This document shows, piece after piece, positions 8,444 through 15,420 of a stretch of DNA of 64,000 nucleotides. The stretch is from NCBI GenBank assembly GCA_964654135.1, contig CAZZHV010000002.1:1-64000 (forward strand), given 5' to 3'. The notes under the pieces are model-generated. The model made no database searches, was not told the DNA's origin, and worked only from the letters and a program-made list of their open reading frames with translations. The position numbers and the translations under genes were made by a program. Source of the stretch: CAMLQK01 sp964654135 (GTDB lineage: Bacteria > Patescibacteriota > Saccharimonadia > Saccharimonadales > UBA4665). The stretch's first letter is position 1; each line of letters starts with the position of its first letter.

Positions 8444-9073
8444 ATGAACGCCGCAATCCAAGCGATTAAAGACGCCGTTCGCAAGTTTATGCGAGGGATA
8501 GCCAAATGGCTTAATGCAGTTAGTGGGGGACGAGTTTCTCCAAATGCAGTAACTATTTTTGGTTTCTTAATGCATGTGCCAATCGCGTTTTTAATTGCTA
8601 CCGCACATCCTTTGAGGGCTGCAGTATTGTTGGTTATTTTTGGTCTTTTTGACACACTTGACGGCGAATTATCACGCCTACAGGGTCGCTCTAGCACCAA
8701 AGGCATGCTGTTGGACGCTTCTACTGACCGCATGAAAGAAGTACTGCTTTACGGGGGTGCTGCATATCTTTTGGCAGCAAGCGCACACCCGCTCAACGCA
8801 GTGTGGGCAACGATAGCCTGTGGCGCCTCACTGTGCGTAAGCTATGTTAAGGCAAAGGGCGAAGCTGCAGTGGCGAGCGGCGAAAAGAAAATCCCTCACG
8901 ATGTGCTTAACCGCATGTTCAAAGACGGCATTTTGACTTTTGAAATTCGCATGGTCGTCTTGCTTATCGGTCTTATATCGGGTTACTTGGTATGGGCAAT
9001 TGCAGTTATCGCAATACTTGCTAGTTTTACGGCTTTCCAGCGTCTAATAACTATTAGCAAGGCGCTCGATTAA
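8444..9073 (+). CDS. CDP-alcohol phosphatidyltransferase
   Basis: A 209-residue integral membrane protein of the CDP-alcohol phosphatidyltransferase family, which joins a CDP-activated lipid to an alcohol. The signature D-x2-DG-x2-xR-x8-G-x3-D-x3-D is seen as FDTLDGELSR followed by GMLLDASTDR (residues 67-95), and several membrane helices flank it. The stop and the ATG of the next gene overlap (TAATGA), so the two are translationally coupled, and the partner is a CDP-lipid synthase. TACACT at 8429-8434 lies nine bases before the ATG. Confidence 0.88.
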   Translation: MNAAIQAIKDAVRKFMRGIAKWLNAVSGGRVSPNAVTIFGFLMHVPIAFLIATAHPLRAAVLLVIFGLFDTLDGELSRLQGRSSTKGMLLDASTDRMKEVLLYGGAAYLLAASAHPLNAVWATIACGASLCVSYVKAKGEAAVASGEKKIPHDVLNRMFKDGILTFEIRMVVLLIGLISGYLVWAIAVIAILASFTAFQRLITISKALD

Positions 9074-9627
9074 TGAAAGAGCTCTTTCTGGCAGTATGGT
9101 TCTTTTTGCCAGCGGGCATCGCTAATGCATCGCCAATTATCGTGGCTAAACTACCTGGTCTTCGCAAATTTGACGCGCCAATTGATGGCGGTAAGACATT
9201 CCGAGGCCAGCGTATTTTGGGCGCCCACAAAACGTGGCGCGGACTTTTAACCGGAATCGTTGCCGCCACGCTTACGCTTTGGTTGCAGCAAAAGGCAATT
9301 GCGCATAGCTCATTGTTGCAGGGCTGGACGGACCAAATTAATTATCTCGGCTTGCCAACAATTATTGTAGGTGCGCTTTTTGGTATCGGCGCATTGGGTG
9401 GCGATGCTATAGAGAGCTTCTTTAAACGTCAACGTAAAGTAGCGCCAGGACATGGCTGGTTCCCATTTGACCAAACTGATTACATTATCGGTGGTGCATT
9501 GGCGACCGCTGGCTACGTGCAGCTTTATTTTTGGCAGTATGTCGAACTACTCGCTATCTGGCTACTTGTACATATCGTAGCAAGCTACGTTGGCTATTTA
9601 CTTCACCTCAAAGAACGTCCAATTTAG
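9073..9627 (+). CDS. CDP-archaeol synthase-like cytidylyltransferase (CarS/CdsA superfamily)
   Basis: A 184-residue membrane protein of the CDP-archaeol synthase (CarS) family. Diagnostic segments are PIDGGKTFRGQRILGAHKTW near residue 36 and GDAIESFFKRQRKVAPGHGW then FDQTDYI near residue 118. The family activates phosphatidic acid-type lipids with CTP. Coupled by a one-base overlap to the CDP-alcohol transferase upstream, it probably supplies the CDP-lipid used there. Whether the lipid is a bacterial ester lipid or something scavenged cannot be told from sequence. Confidence 0.82.
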   Translation: MKELFLAVWFFLPAGIANASPIIVAKLPGLRKFDAPIDGGKTFRGQRILGAHKTWRGLLTGIVAATLTLWLQQKAIAHSSLLQGWTDQINYLGLPTIIVGALFGIGALGGDAIESFFKRQRKVAPGHGWFPFDQTDYIIGGALATAGYVQLYFWQYVELLAIWLLVHIVASYVGYLLHLKERPI

Positions 9628-10594
9628 GCAGTATAGCTTTACTGCCTATCGAAAATGCTGAAGCAGTAAGCGCTTGAGCCAAACGGATTCTGCCATGTGT
9701 TTGATGGCGAGCTACAGCTTGCTGTAGCGTCTCGCCACTACCAAGCATGTGCTCTCGGACTCGATCGTAAAAGAAGAAAGTATCATCTTCGTTGTATGAC
9801 TCCAGAAAGCGCTGAGAATAGGTACTTGTACTGAGTGCCTGTACGCGGTGCGCCAACAGAATGACGACATCGTATTGCAGCCGAGTTTCCACAGCAATCT
9901 TAAGTGGCCGTGCGAGCTCAAGCGACCGTTGAAAGCCATTGGCAATCTCTATAAAAGCTTGGCTAACGCTTAGCAGGGTATCGAGTGCATCGTCCATAGC
10001 CTCAATGTTGCTCTCGGGTCCTTTGCGTAACTGTTTGATGTCAATATCGTATAGCTCAAGAAATTCGATAACTGCGTGCCATTGGTCCCGCACATGTTTT
10101 TCGAGGCTATTTTTGGGCTCCAAGCCTAATTTTGGCCAATCTATCTTATGTACGTAATCTATAATGAGCCCATCCTGGGGTAGTCTTTTGACAATAGAAG
10201 TGACGCTTTCTGGCTCGAGCGCATCGAGAATATAGAGGCTAAAACAGTTACCCGGCATAGCAGTTAGCGCATCGGGTGTTAGAAAGTAAATATCTGCTTC
10301 GGGCCGATCAAGCGGCGGCTTCATGGTGAAATGCATGTGCTGCATGCGCGCAATAGCATGGGTATATTTGAGAATTTTGTCAGCATTGAGTGTACTGGCT
10401 CGTTGCTTTTGGATTGTCCGAGATAATTTAAGCCATTGTTTACGTGCCGCGCTCAGCATAACAACTGGATTTTCACAGACTACAATAGTCTTTCCTAGGT
10501 GTTGTCGTGAATGGACGTGACGCATAATATCGGCAGCTATACTATCGGTACCACGGGCAGATGATACGCGACGTTCGAAATAGGCTCTAACCAT
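9608..10594 (-). CDS. Hypothetical protein
   Basis: A 328-residue protein without a recognised domain. No membrane segment is evident; composition is mainly helical with Rossmann-like strands near residues 35-45 (GKTIVVCENPVVML) and 100-135 (IYFLTPDAL, FSLYILDAL). The ATG at 10594 has GGAG seven bases upstream; a longer open frame continues 17 codons further. It overlaps the CarS-like gene by 20 bases tail to tail. Confidence 0.55.
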   Translation of the reverse strand: MVRAYFERRVSSARGTDSIAADIMRHVHSRQHLGKTIVVCENPVVMLSAARKQWLKLSRTIQKQRASTLNADKILKYTHAIARMQHMHFTMKPPLDRPEADIYFLTPDALTAMPGNCFSLYILDALEPESVTSIVKRLPQDGLIIDYVHKIDWPKLGLEPKNSLEKHVRDQWHAVIEFLELYDIDIKQLRKGPESNIEAMDDALDTLLSVSQAFIEIANGFQRSLELARPLKIAVETRLQYDVVILLAHRVQALSTSTYSQRFLESYNEDDTFFFYDRVREHMLGSGETLQQAVARHQTHGRIRLAQALTASAFSIGSKAILPKLDVL

Positions 10595-10678
10595 TGAGGT
10601 GCTCCATAAACTTACATATATTTTTGCTCGCGCGCATAATAGCATACGTTCCCTCGAAGTAAAATGCGCCTATCATAC

Positions 10679-11347
10679 TCACAAATAATGATGCTGCCTA
10701 AAACTGAATTGGTCTGTTTTGGTAACAATTATGTGATCTCGCACACTTATTCCAAGCAGTTGTCCAGCAGCAACCAGCTGTTGCGTTAGCTCGATGTCAC
10801 GCATGCTCGGCTTGGCGGTGTCCGACGGATGGTTATGTGCGATAACGACACTTGCAGCGCGGTCGGTTATGGCATCGGCAAAGATCTCGCGAGGATGCAC
10901 AATAACGCTATCAAGTGTGCCAATAGTAATGGTGCGCAATGCTATTAAACGCTGCCCGCCATCTAAGCTCATGCACACAACATGTTCCTGGAGCTTTGTG
11001 CGAATTTCATCAAGACGAGCAAGAATGTCTTCTTGTGTGCGTAGTGGTTCGACATCACGAATAAGATACCGGCGAGCTAACTCAAGCGAGGCAATTAGCC
11101 GGCTGGCCGTGGCGGTATGTACACCTCGAATAGCTGTTAATGTTTCAAAATTAAGGTGTGACGTGCCTTTGTGCAGTAGCTTTTGTACCTGGCGCGCCAT
11201 AAATGTCACGTCGGCGCCAGCATTGCCGGTACCAATGACGACCTCGAGGAGTTCGTAATCTGACAGTGCGGCAACCCCTTTGCTTAGGAGCTTTTCGCGC
11301 GGTCTATCAACTACTGCTAACTGGTGAATACGTTTAGTAGTGCTCAT
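10679..11347 (-). CDS. radC: RadC/JAB-MPN domain protein
   Basis: A 222-residue RadC-family protein. An N-terminal UPF0758 part begins RPREKLLSKGVAALSDYELL, followed by a helix-hairpin-helix-like stretch (LTAIRGVHTATASRLIA). The C-terminal JAB1/MPN metalloprotease-like domain has HPREIFADAI, then AHNHPSDTAKPSMRDIELT carrying the HxHP...S...D metal-ligand pattern. Role uncertain in the family. An alternative in-frame ATG at 11392 adds 15 residues. Divergent from the YvcK-like gene. Confidence 0.88.
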   Translation of the reverse strand: MSTTKRIHQLAVVDRPREKLLSKGVAALSDYELLEVVIGTGNAGADVTFMARQVQKLLHKGTSHLNFETLTAIRGVHTATASRLIASLELARRYLIRDVEPLRTQEDILARLDEIRTKLQEHVVCMSLDGGQRLIALRTITIGTLDSVIVHPREIFADAITDRAASVVIAHNHPSDTAKPSMRDIELTQQLVAAGQLLGISVRDHIIVTKTDQFSFRQHHYL

Positions 11348-11430
11348 AAAGTGCCAGGAGTCTACACGCAGTTCGTCCCATTTGGCAAGCATCTTTTGAA
11401 ACTAGGCTAGCGCATTCAGATATAAATAGG

Positions 11431-11442
11431 TATGCTGTGAAA
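11431..11442 (+). promoter_or_regulatory. -10 element giving a leaderless transcript
   Basis: TATGCT at 11431-11436 ends six bases before the ATG at 11443. A GTG immediately after the hexamer (11437) is in frame but would lie inside the promoter. Confidence 0.5.
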
Positions 11443-12456
11443 ATGAAAAAGCATGCAGCATCTCGCTTTGTGGTTATCGGCGGAGGCACCGGCAGCTTTA
11501 CGGTTTTGAGCGGTCTTAAACAGTATGCACACAACATTACCGCACTGGTTAGTATGGCCGACGACGGAGGCTCAACTGGCATTCTGCGCGACGAACTTGG
11601 GGTGTTGCCACCAGGAGACGTTCGTCAATGCCTCGTGGCCTTAAGCGACCCCGATATCTCAAAGACGCTACGCGATCTTTTTAATTTTCGTTTCGAAGAA
11701 GGATCGCTCGCGGGGCACTCTTTTGGAAACTTATTTTTGTCGTCTATCGAAAAGATGACCAATGATTTTAACGAAGCAGTGCGCCTAAGTGGTGAGCTAC
11801 TGCATATTACCGGTAGAGTTATGCCCATAACGCTCGACAACGTACGTCTTGGTATTAAGTGGGGCGACGAAATTGTGCGCGGTGAAGGGAACATTGATGT
11901 GATGGACTTTGCGTCGCGTCAGGCGACTAGGCCAGAGCTTTTTTTGGAGCCCGCCGCACGAATTAACCCTCAGGCAGCACAGGCAATTATGGATGCCGAT
12001 GTTATTGTCTTTGCACCCGGTGACCTTTATACGTCACTCGGGCCACTCCTGTCGGTAGGTGGAGTATCAGAAGCTTTGCACAAGACTCATGCTCGTAAAA
12101 TATATATCTCGAACCTTGTGGTTAATCCAAGGCAGACCAAAGATTTTACTGTTGCAGACCATGCTGCCGAAATTGAACGCTTTGCTGGCGGTCCGCTGCT
12201 CGACTACGTGCTTTATAACACTGGTGATCCTGGCGCAGAGCTTATGAAGAAATATATGCGTGAGGGCGAAAACCTTGTTGCTACGCACCAAAGTCAGTTC
12301 GAAGATGTTCACTATGAAGTTGTTGGGTGCGATTTGCTGCAGTCGCAGGCGGTCAAGGCCAGGGCAGGTGATAAATTAAGCGCCCACAGGTCGCTTATCC
12401 GTCACGACCCCGACGTGCTAGCGCGAGTACTTATACACATCTCAGAAAGTAAGTAG
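11443..12456 (+). CDS. yvcK: YvcK/CofD-like protein (gluconeogenesis factor family)
   Basis: A 337-residue protein of the YvcK/CofD family. The glycine-rich start VVIGGGTGSFTVLSGLK, the SMADDGGSTGILRDELGVLPPGD segment in parts, and AGHSFGNLFL are diagnostic. YvcK homologues bind UDP-sugars and influence cell-wall precursor synthesis and morphology, which fits its position just before the division and cell-wall cluster. Many genomes place yvcK beside rapZ and whiA; neither is here. Confidence 0.9.
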   Translation: MKKHAASRFVVIGGGTGSFTVLSGLKQYAHNITALVSMADDGGSTGILRDELGVLPPGDVRQCLVALSDPDISKTLRDLFNFRFEEGSLAGHSFGNLFLSSIEKMTNDFNEAVRLSGELLHITGRVMPITLDNVRLGIKWGDEIVRGEGNIDVMDFASRQATRPELFLEPAARINPQAAQAIMDADVIVFAPGDLYTSLGPLLSVGGVSEALHKTHARKIYISNLVVNPRQTKDFTVADHAAEIERFAGGPLLDYVLYNTGDPGAELMKKYMREGENLVATHQSQFEDVHYEVVGCDLLQSQAVKARAGDKLSAHRSLIRHDPDVLARVLIHISESK

Positions 12457-12480
12457 GATCCATACGGGTCCTACTTTTTT
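12452..12480 (+). terminator. Intrinsic terminator after yvcK
   Basis: AGTAGGATCC and GGGTCCTACT form a stem with a four-base loop, followed by six T. It overlaps the stop codon. Confidence 0.85.
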
Positions 12481-12530
12481 AGTGTCCCGCAGCCAGGCAA
12501 ATGGTCGCCCAAAACACTAAAGACACAAAA

Positions 12531-12587
12531 TTGACAAAAAGCTAATGTTTTGTTATTGTAGTATTTATAAAACATCAAAACAAAAAT
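12531..12587 (+). promoter_or_regulatory. Promoter of the small membrane protein gene
   Basis: TTGACA (12531-12536), 17-base spacer, TATTGT (12554-12559), then an A-rich leader of about 22 bases. Confidence 0.65.
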
Positions 12588-12848
12588 ATGCAAAGTCACC
12601 ATCACCACAAAACCATTCATCAACGTGTCGAATCGCTTATGCGCCATCCGTTTATCGTATTCGGTGTTCTCAGCCTCATGGCTGTTGCTATGACCAAGTT
12701 CGATAGTCGTGTTCATAACGTTGTACAGCAGGCCTATAACCAGGGATTCAGCTGGGTAGGGTCGTATATGCACCACGAACATCCGCGCCATCTTGCGCTC
12801 AATGTGGCTATTTCTCGTATTCCAACGATCTCTTCTGGAAACAGTTAA
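12588..12848 (+). CDS. Small histidine-rich membrane protein
   Basis: An 86-residue protein that starts with a histidine cluster (MQSHHHHKTIHQR), has one hydrophobic helix (FIVFGVLSLMAVAM, residues 22-35) and a second HH-containing stretch near residue 62. It has a good promoter and sits between yvcK and mraZ. Function unknown; the histidines could bind metal, but this is inference. Codon use matches neighbours, so it is likely real. Confidence 0.6.
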   Translation: MQSHHHHKTIHQRVESLMRHPFIVFGVLSLMAVAMTKFDSRVHNVVQQAYNQGFSWVGSYMHHEHPRHLALNVAISRIPTISSGNS

Positions 12849-12876
12849 AAACATACACTAGTGCGGTGTATGTTGG

Positions 12877-12930
12877 TTGTCCACACCACATGTTGTGCTG
12901 TATCTGTGGATAACTCCATTCTGTGGATAA
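12877..12930. promoter_or_regulatory. Three DnaA-box-like 9-mers
   Basis: TGTGGATAA (12905-12913 and 12922-12930) is the exact reverse complement of the DnaA box TTATCCACA. TTGTCCACA at 12877-12885 differs by one base. They lie upstream of the mraZ promoter. Confidence 0.5.
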
Positions 12931-12968
12931 GTGGTGTAGGAAACACCACTATTTTCATGACAAACTAC

Positions 12969-13020
12969 TTGTAAGTGGGTAATCGTGGGTAGTATGATGG
13001 TGCCAGTGGGTAATCGTGGG
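12969..13020 (+). promoter_or_regulatory. mraZ promoter with four MraZ-type boxes
   Basis: TTGTAA (12969-12974) and TATGAT (12993-12998) are separated by 18 bases. GTGGG occurs at 12975, 12985, 13006 and 13016, as two pairs each with a 10-base period. MraZ of other bacteria binds TGGGN repeats with such spacing in its own promoter, so autoregulation of the dcw cluster is likely. Confidence 0.75.
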
Positions 13021-13101
13021 TAGCCCAAAGAGCAGAAGCTCCAAACAGGACTACTCAGCAAAATAAAAAACAACCACTAGAAATTTAAACTAACCAAACC
13101 A

Positions 13102-13464
13102 ATGGCCACGGTAGACTATTTTCAACGCAAACTTGACGACAAGCGTCGGTTAACCATACCGGCAGAGCTTCGAAGTGAGTTCGCGAGCGGGGTAGTTATA
13201 ACCCGAGGTTTCCAGAAGTACCTTCACTTGTACCCAAAATCAGTGTGGGACGAACTGGTCGAGCCTCAACTCCAGGGAAATATCCTGGATGAACAGATCG
13301 CCGATCTTAACGTTCGTTTCCGAATGGGCAAGGCCGATGGTATCTGCGACGAAAAGCAAGGACGTATCTCATTAGAGCAACACCTTCTGGACTACGCGGG
13401 TATCGAGAAGGAAGTGGTGGCGGTTAGGGTTGGAAAATATTGGCGCCTGATGGCACCAGAATAA
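13102..13464 (+). CDS. mraZ: Transcriptional regulator MraZ
   Basis: A 120-residue MraZ of the SpoVT/AbrB-like double-swap fold, which represses or tunes the division and cell-wall cluster. The first half carries LDDKRRLTIPAELRSEF and the second DEKQGRISLEQHLLDYAG, the two family repeats. It sits first in the cluster, and four putative binding boxes precede it. The leader between the likely transcription start and the ATG is about 95 bases. Confidence 0.93.
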   Translation: MATVDYFQRKLDDKRRLTIPAELRSEFASGVVITRGFQKYLHLYPKSVWDELVEPQLQGNILDEQIADLNVRFRMGKADGICDEKQGRISLEQHLLDYAGIEKEVVAVRVGKYWRLMAPE

Positions 13465-13875
13465 TCCGACAAATTTCACAAGCACATTAACAATTCAACC
13501 GAAGAAGCACCCATTACAGTTATTTATACGACTCGAGGTCAGCTATTCGGCAGTCAACCAGTGGATCGATGGTAACCACTGTCAAAAAACCATAGTTCTT
13601 TTTTTGGAAACACCTCCCAAAACTCCACCTCACACACATAAGTCTCTCAACTTTGATCCTTGTGCACAGTTAAGAAGTTCAGAAGATTTTTCAAATCTTT
13701 ATCGCTCAAAACAATACTTCTATACCTACCGGCATGAGGATCTCCACAAAAACAAAAACTTTCACACAAAAACAAAACGTTGACTGCTGGATAGGTGACC
13801 TTGCCAAAACAAAAACACCAAAACAAAAGAACTGTACCAATACAGAACAGATGTACGGTATAGTAGTAGCAAGAC
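13465..13875 (+). other. 411-bp gene-free stretch between mraZ and rsmH
   Basis: No convincing coding frame. The right half (about 13735-13840) is rich in repeated ACAAAAAC-type words on the plus strand. TATAGT at 13859-13864 lies eleven bases before the rsmH ATG and is a plausible -10 element. This suggests rsmH onwards can be transcribed separately from mraZ. Confidence 0.5.
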
Positions 13876-14772
13876 ATGGATCACCAAGAACAACAAAATC
13901 ATTTACATATTCCGGTATTGCTCGAGCCAGTGCTTGAGTATCTAGCCCCAAAGTCAGGCGAGTCTTATCTCGATCTCACGGGCGGATACGGCGGCCACGC
14001 AGCAGCAGTACTAGAAAAAACTACCAACCCAGCGCAATCAGTGCTCGTCGATCGCGATGTTAACGCCATTAAGGAGTTAACGAAACGATTCGAAGGGCAG
14101 GGGATAGCTATCAAACAGGCAGACTTTTACACAGCCAGCCACGATTTGGTAGAGCAGGGGAGACGGTTTGATCTGATTTTGGCCGATCTTGGCGTGTCGT
14201 CACCGCACCTTAACCAAGCGAGTCGTGGGTTTTCTATAGCTCAAGACGGTCCGCTCGATATGCGTATGGATCAGTCCCAAACGCTCACTGCCGCCGATAT
14301 TGTTAACACGTATCGCGAAGATGAGCTCGCAAGCCTGATTAAACGCTATGGAGAAGACCCAAAGAGTAGGCAAATTGCTTCACTTATTGTGAACAATCGG
14401 CCATATGCGACCACCCAAGAACTTGCAAAAGTCGTTGCCAAAGCATGGCCAGGGCATAGTAAGGTCCATCCAGCAACGCGAACCTTTCAGGCACTCCGTA
14501 TCGCCGTCAATGACGAATTAGAGTTGCTTCGCAAGAGTTTGCCAATATGGATCGATCAGCTATTGGCGCCAGGCGGCCGAATTGCTATCATTAGCTTCCA
14601 CAGTCTTGAAGATCGCATCGTTAAAGATGCGCTTAAACAGGCGAGTGGTGATCGCTACGATGCAGTTCTACAGCTGCTTACCAAAAAACCAGTGACCGGC
14701 AGCGAAAATGAAATCGTTTTTAATCCGCGAGCAAGGAGTGCAAAACTTCGAGCCGCATTGAAACAAAAATAA
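13876..14772 (+). CDS. rsmH: 16S rRNA m4C1402 methyltransferase RsmH (MraW)
   Basis: A 298-residue SAM-dependent methyltransferase that N4-methylates C1402 of 16S rRNA. Signatures are HIPVLLEPVLEYL at the start, the SAM site YLDLTGGYGGHAAAVLE, LADLGVSSPHLNQASRGFS, GPLDMRMD, and HPATRTFQALRIAVNDEL near residue 200. Full length for the family. It follows mraZ as in most dcw clusters. Confidence 0.95.
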   Translation: MDHQEQQNHLHIPVLLEPVLEYLAPKSGESYLDLTGGYGGHAAAVLEKTTNPAQSVLVDRDVNAIKELTKRFEGQGIAIKQADFYTASHDLVEQGRRFDLILADLGVSSPHLNQASRGFSIAQDGPLDMRMDQSQTLTAADIVNTYREDELASLIKRYGEDPKSRQIASLIVNNRPYATTQELAKVVAKAWPGHSKVHPATRTFQALRIAVNDELELLRKSLPIWIDQLLAPGGRIAIISFHSLEDRIVKDALKQASGDRYDAVLQLLTKKPVTGSENEIVFNPRARSAKLRAALKQK

Positions 14773-14802
14773 TAAAAAATCAAAAAGAAAGGGCTTAACA
14801 CA

Positions 14803-14865
14803 ATGCAAATCAGCGTAGTTAACCTTACCCCTCGTGCTAAAAAAATCCACGTAACTGTTGCCTAA
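14803..14865 (+). CDS. Candidate 20-residue small protein
   Basis: A short frame of 21 codons (MQISVVNLTPRAKKIHVTVA) with GAAAGGG about nine bases upstream of its ATG. It lies in the 269-bp gap between rsmH and the ftsL-like gene and is followed by a strong hairpin at 14895-14932. The peptide alternates hydrophobic and basic residues. It could be a leader peptide or chance; the Shine-Dalgarno and the downstream hairpin are the only support. Confidence 0.35.
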   Translation: MQISVVNLTPRAKKIHVTVA

Positions 14866-14894
14866 GTAACAGCCGGATTTTAGCCGACAATCTG

Positions 14895-14932
14895 CAGGTC
14901 CCAACCGGTACAAAATTTATCGGTTGGGCCTG
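14895..14932 (+). other. Strong hairpin upstream of ftsL-like gene
   Basis: CAGGTCCCAACCG (14895-14907) pairs with CGGTTGGGCCTG (14921-14932) with one mismatch. There is no T run, so it may be a processing or attenuation element instead of a classical terminator. Confidence 0.5.
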
Positions 14933-15041
14933 ACCAAGCTATCGTGCTTGGCGTGGTCCAAATGTCATATTTGGGCTTTGCTTAGCATGATAGAAAGCAA
15001 CAAAAATAAACACAAAAAATAAAAAAACGAAAGATAAAGAA

Positions 15042-15392
15042 ATGACATACTCAAGCTCTCTCGCAGCTGGCCGCCAAAGCGCAGGGCTTAGCCGCAACCA
15101 AAACACAGCGAGCTTCCGAGGCCAGGCAAAGGCACTCGGTCCAGTCAGTAACACAGTAATTTTGATTGTGTTGGCTTGCTTGCTGGGTCTTTTGTACTTA
15201 ACACAGGTAACCAAAACCAACGCTTACGGCTACAAAATTAACAGCCTCCAACAAAAGCAGTCACAACTCGCCGAAGAACACGACGACCTCGAAGTCGCTT
15301 CAGCACGTTTGCAATCTGTTGATCGAGTTCAGTCGAGCAGTGTTGCTCAAAACATGGCCGCTGTTACTCCTAGCGCAACGGTTCAAGACTAA
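15042..15392 (+). CDS. ftsL: FtsL-like cell division protein
   Basis: A 116-residue bitopic membrane protein: a cytoplasmic N-terminal part of about 35 residues, one membrane helix (VILIVLACLLGLLYL, residues 39-53), then a periplasmic-side coiled coil (INSLQQKQSQLAEEHDDLEVASARL). FtsL is poorly conserved in sequence, so the call rests on size, topology and position between rsmH and ftsI. It would scaffold the FtsQLB complex at the septum. Confidence 0.75.
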   Translation: MTYSSSLAAGRQSAGLSRNQNTASFRGQAKALGPVSNTVILIVLACLLGLLYLTQVTKTNAYGYKINSLQQKQSQLAEEHDDLEVASARLQSVDRVQSSSVAQNMAAVTPSATVQD

Positions 15393-15407
15393 AACGCTTA
15401 GATAAGG

Positions 15408-15420
15408 TATACTTACACCA
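15408..15420 (+). promoter_or_regulatory. -10 element before ftsI
   Basis: TATACT at 15408-15413 ends seven bases before the ATG at 15421, consistent with an extra leaderless start inside the cluster. Confidence 0.5.

Noticed and set aside
13735..13840. CRISPR-like or tandem repeat array of ACAAAAAC words
   Set aside because: The words are short, irregular and without constant-length spacers; they are simple A-rich sequence.
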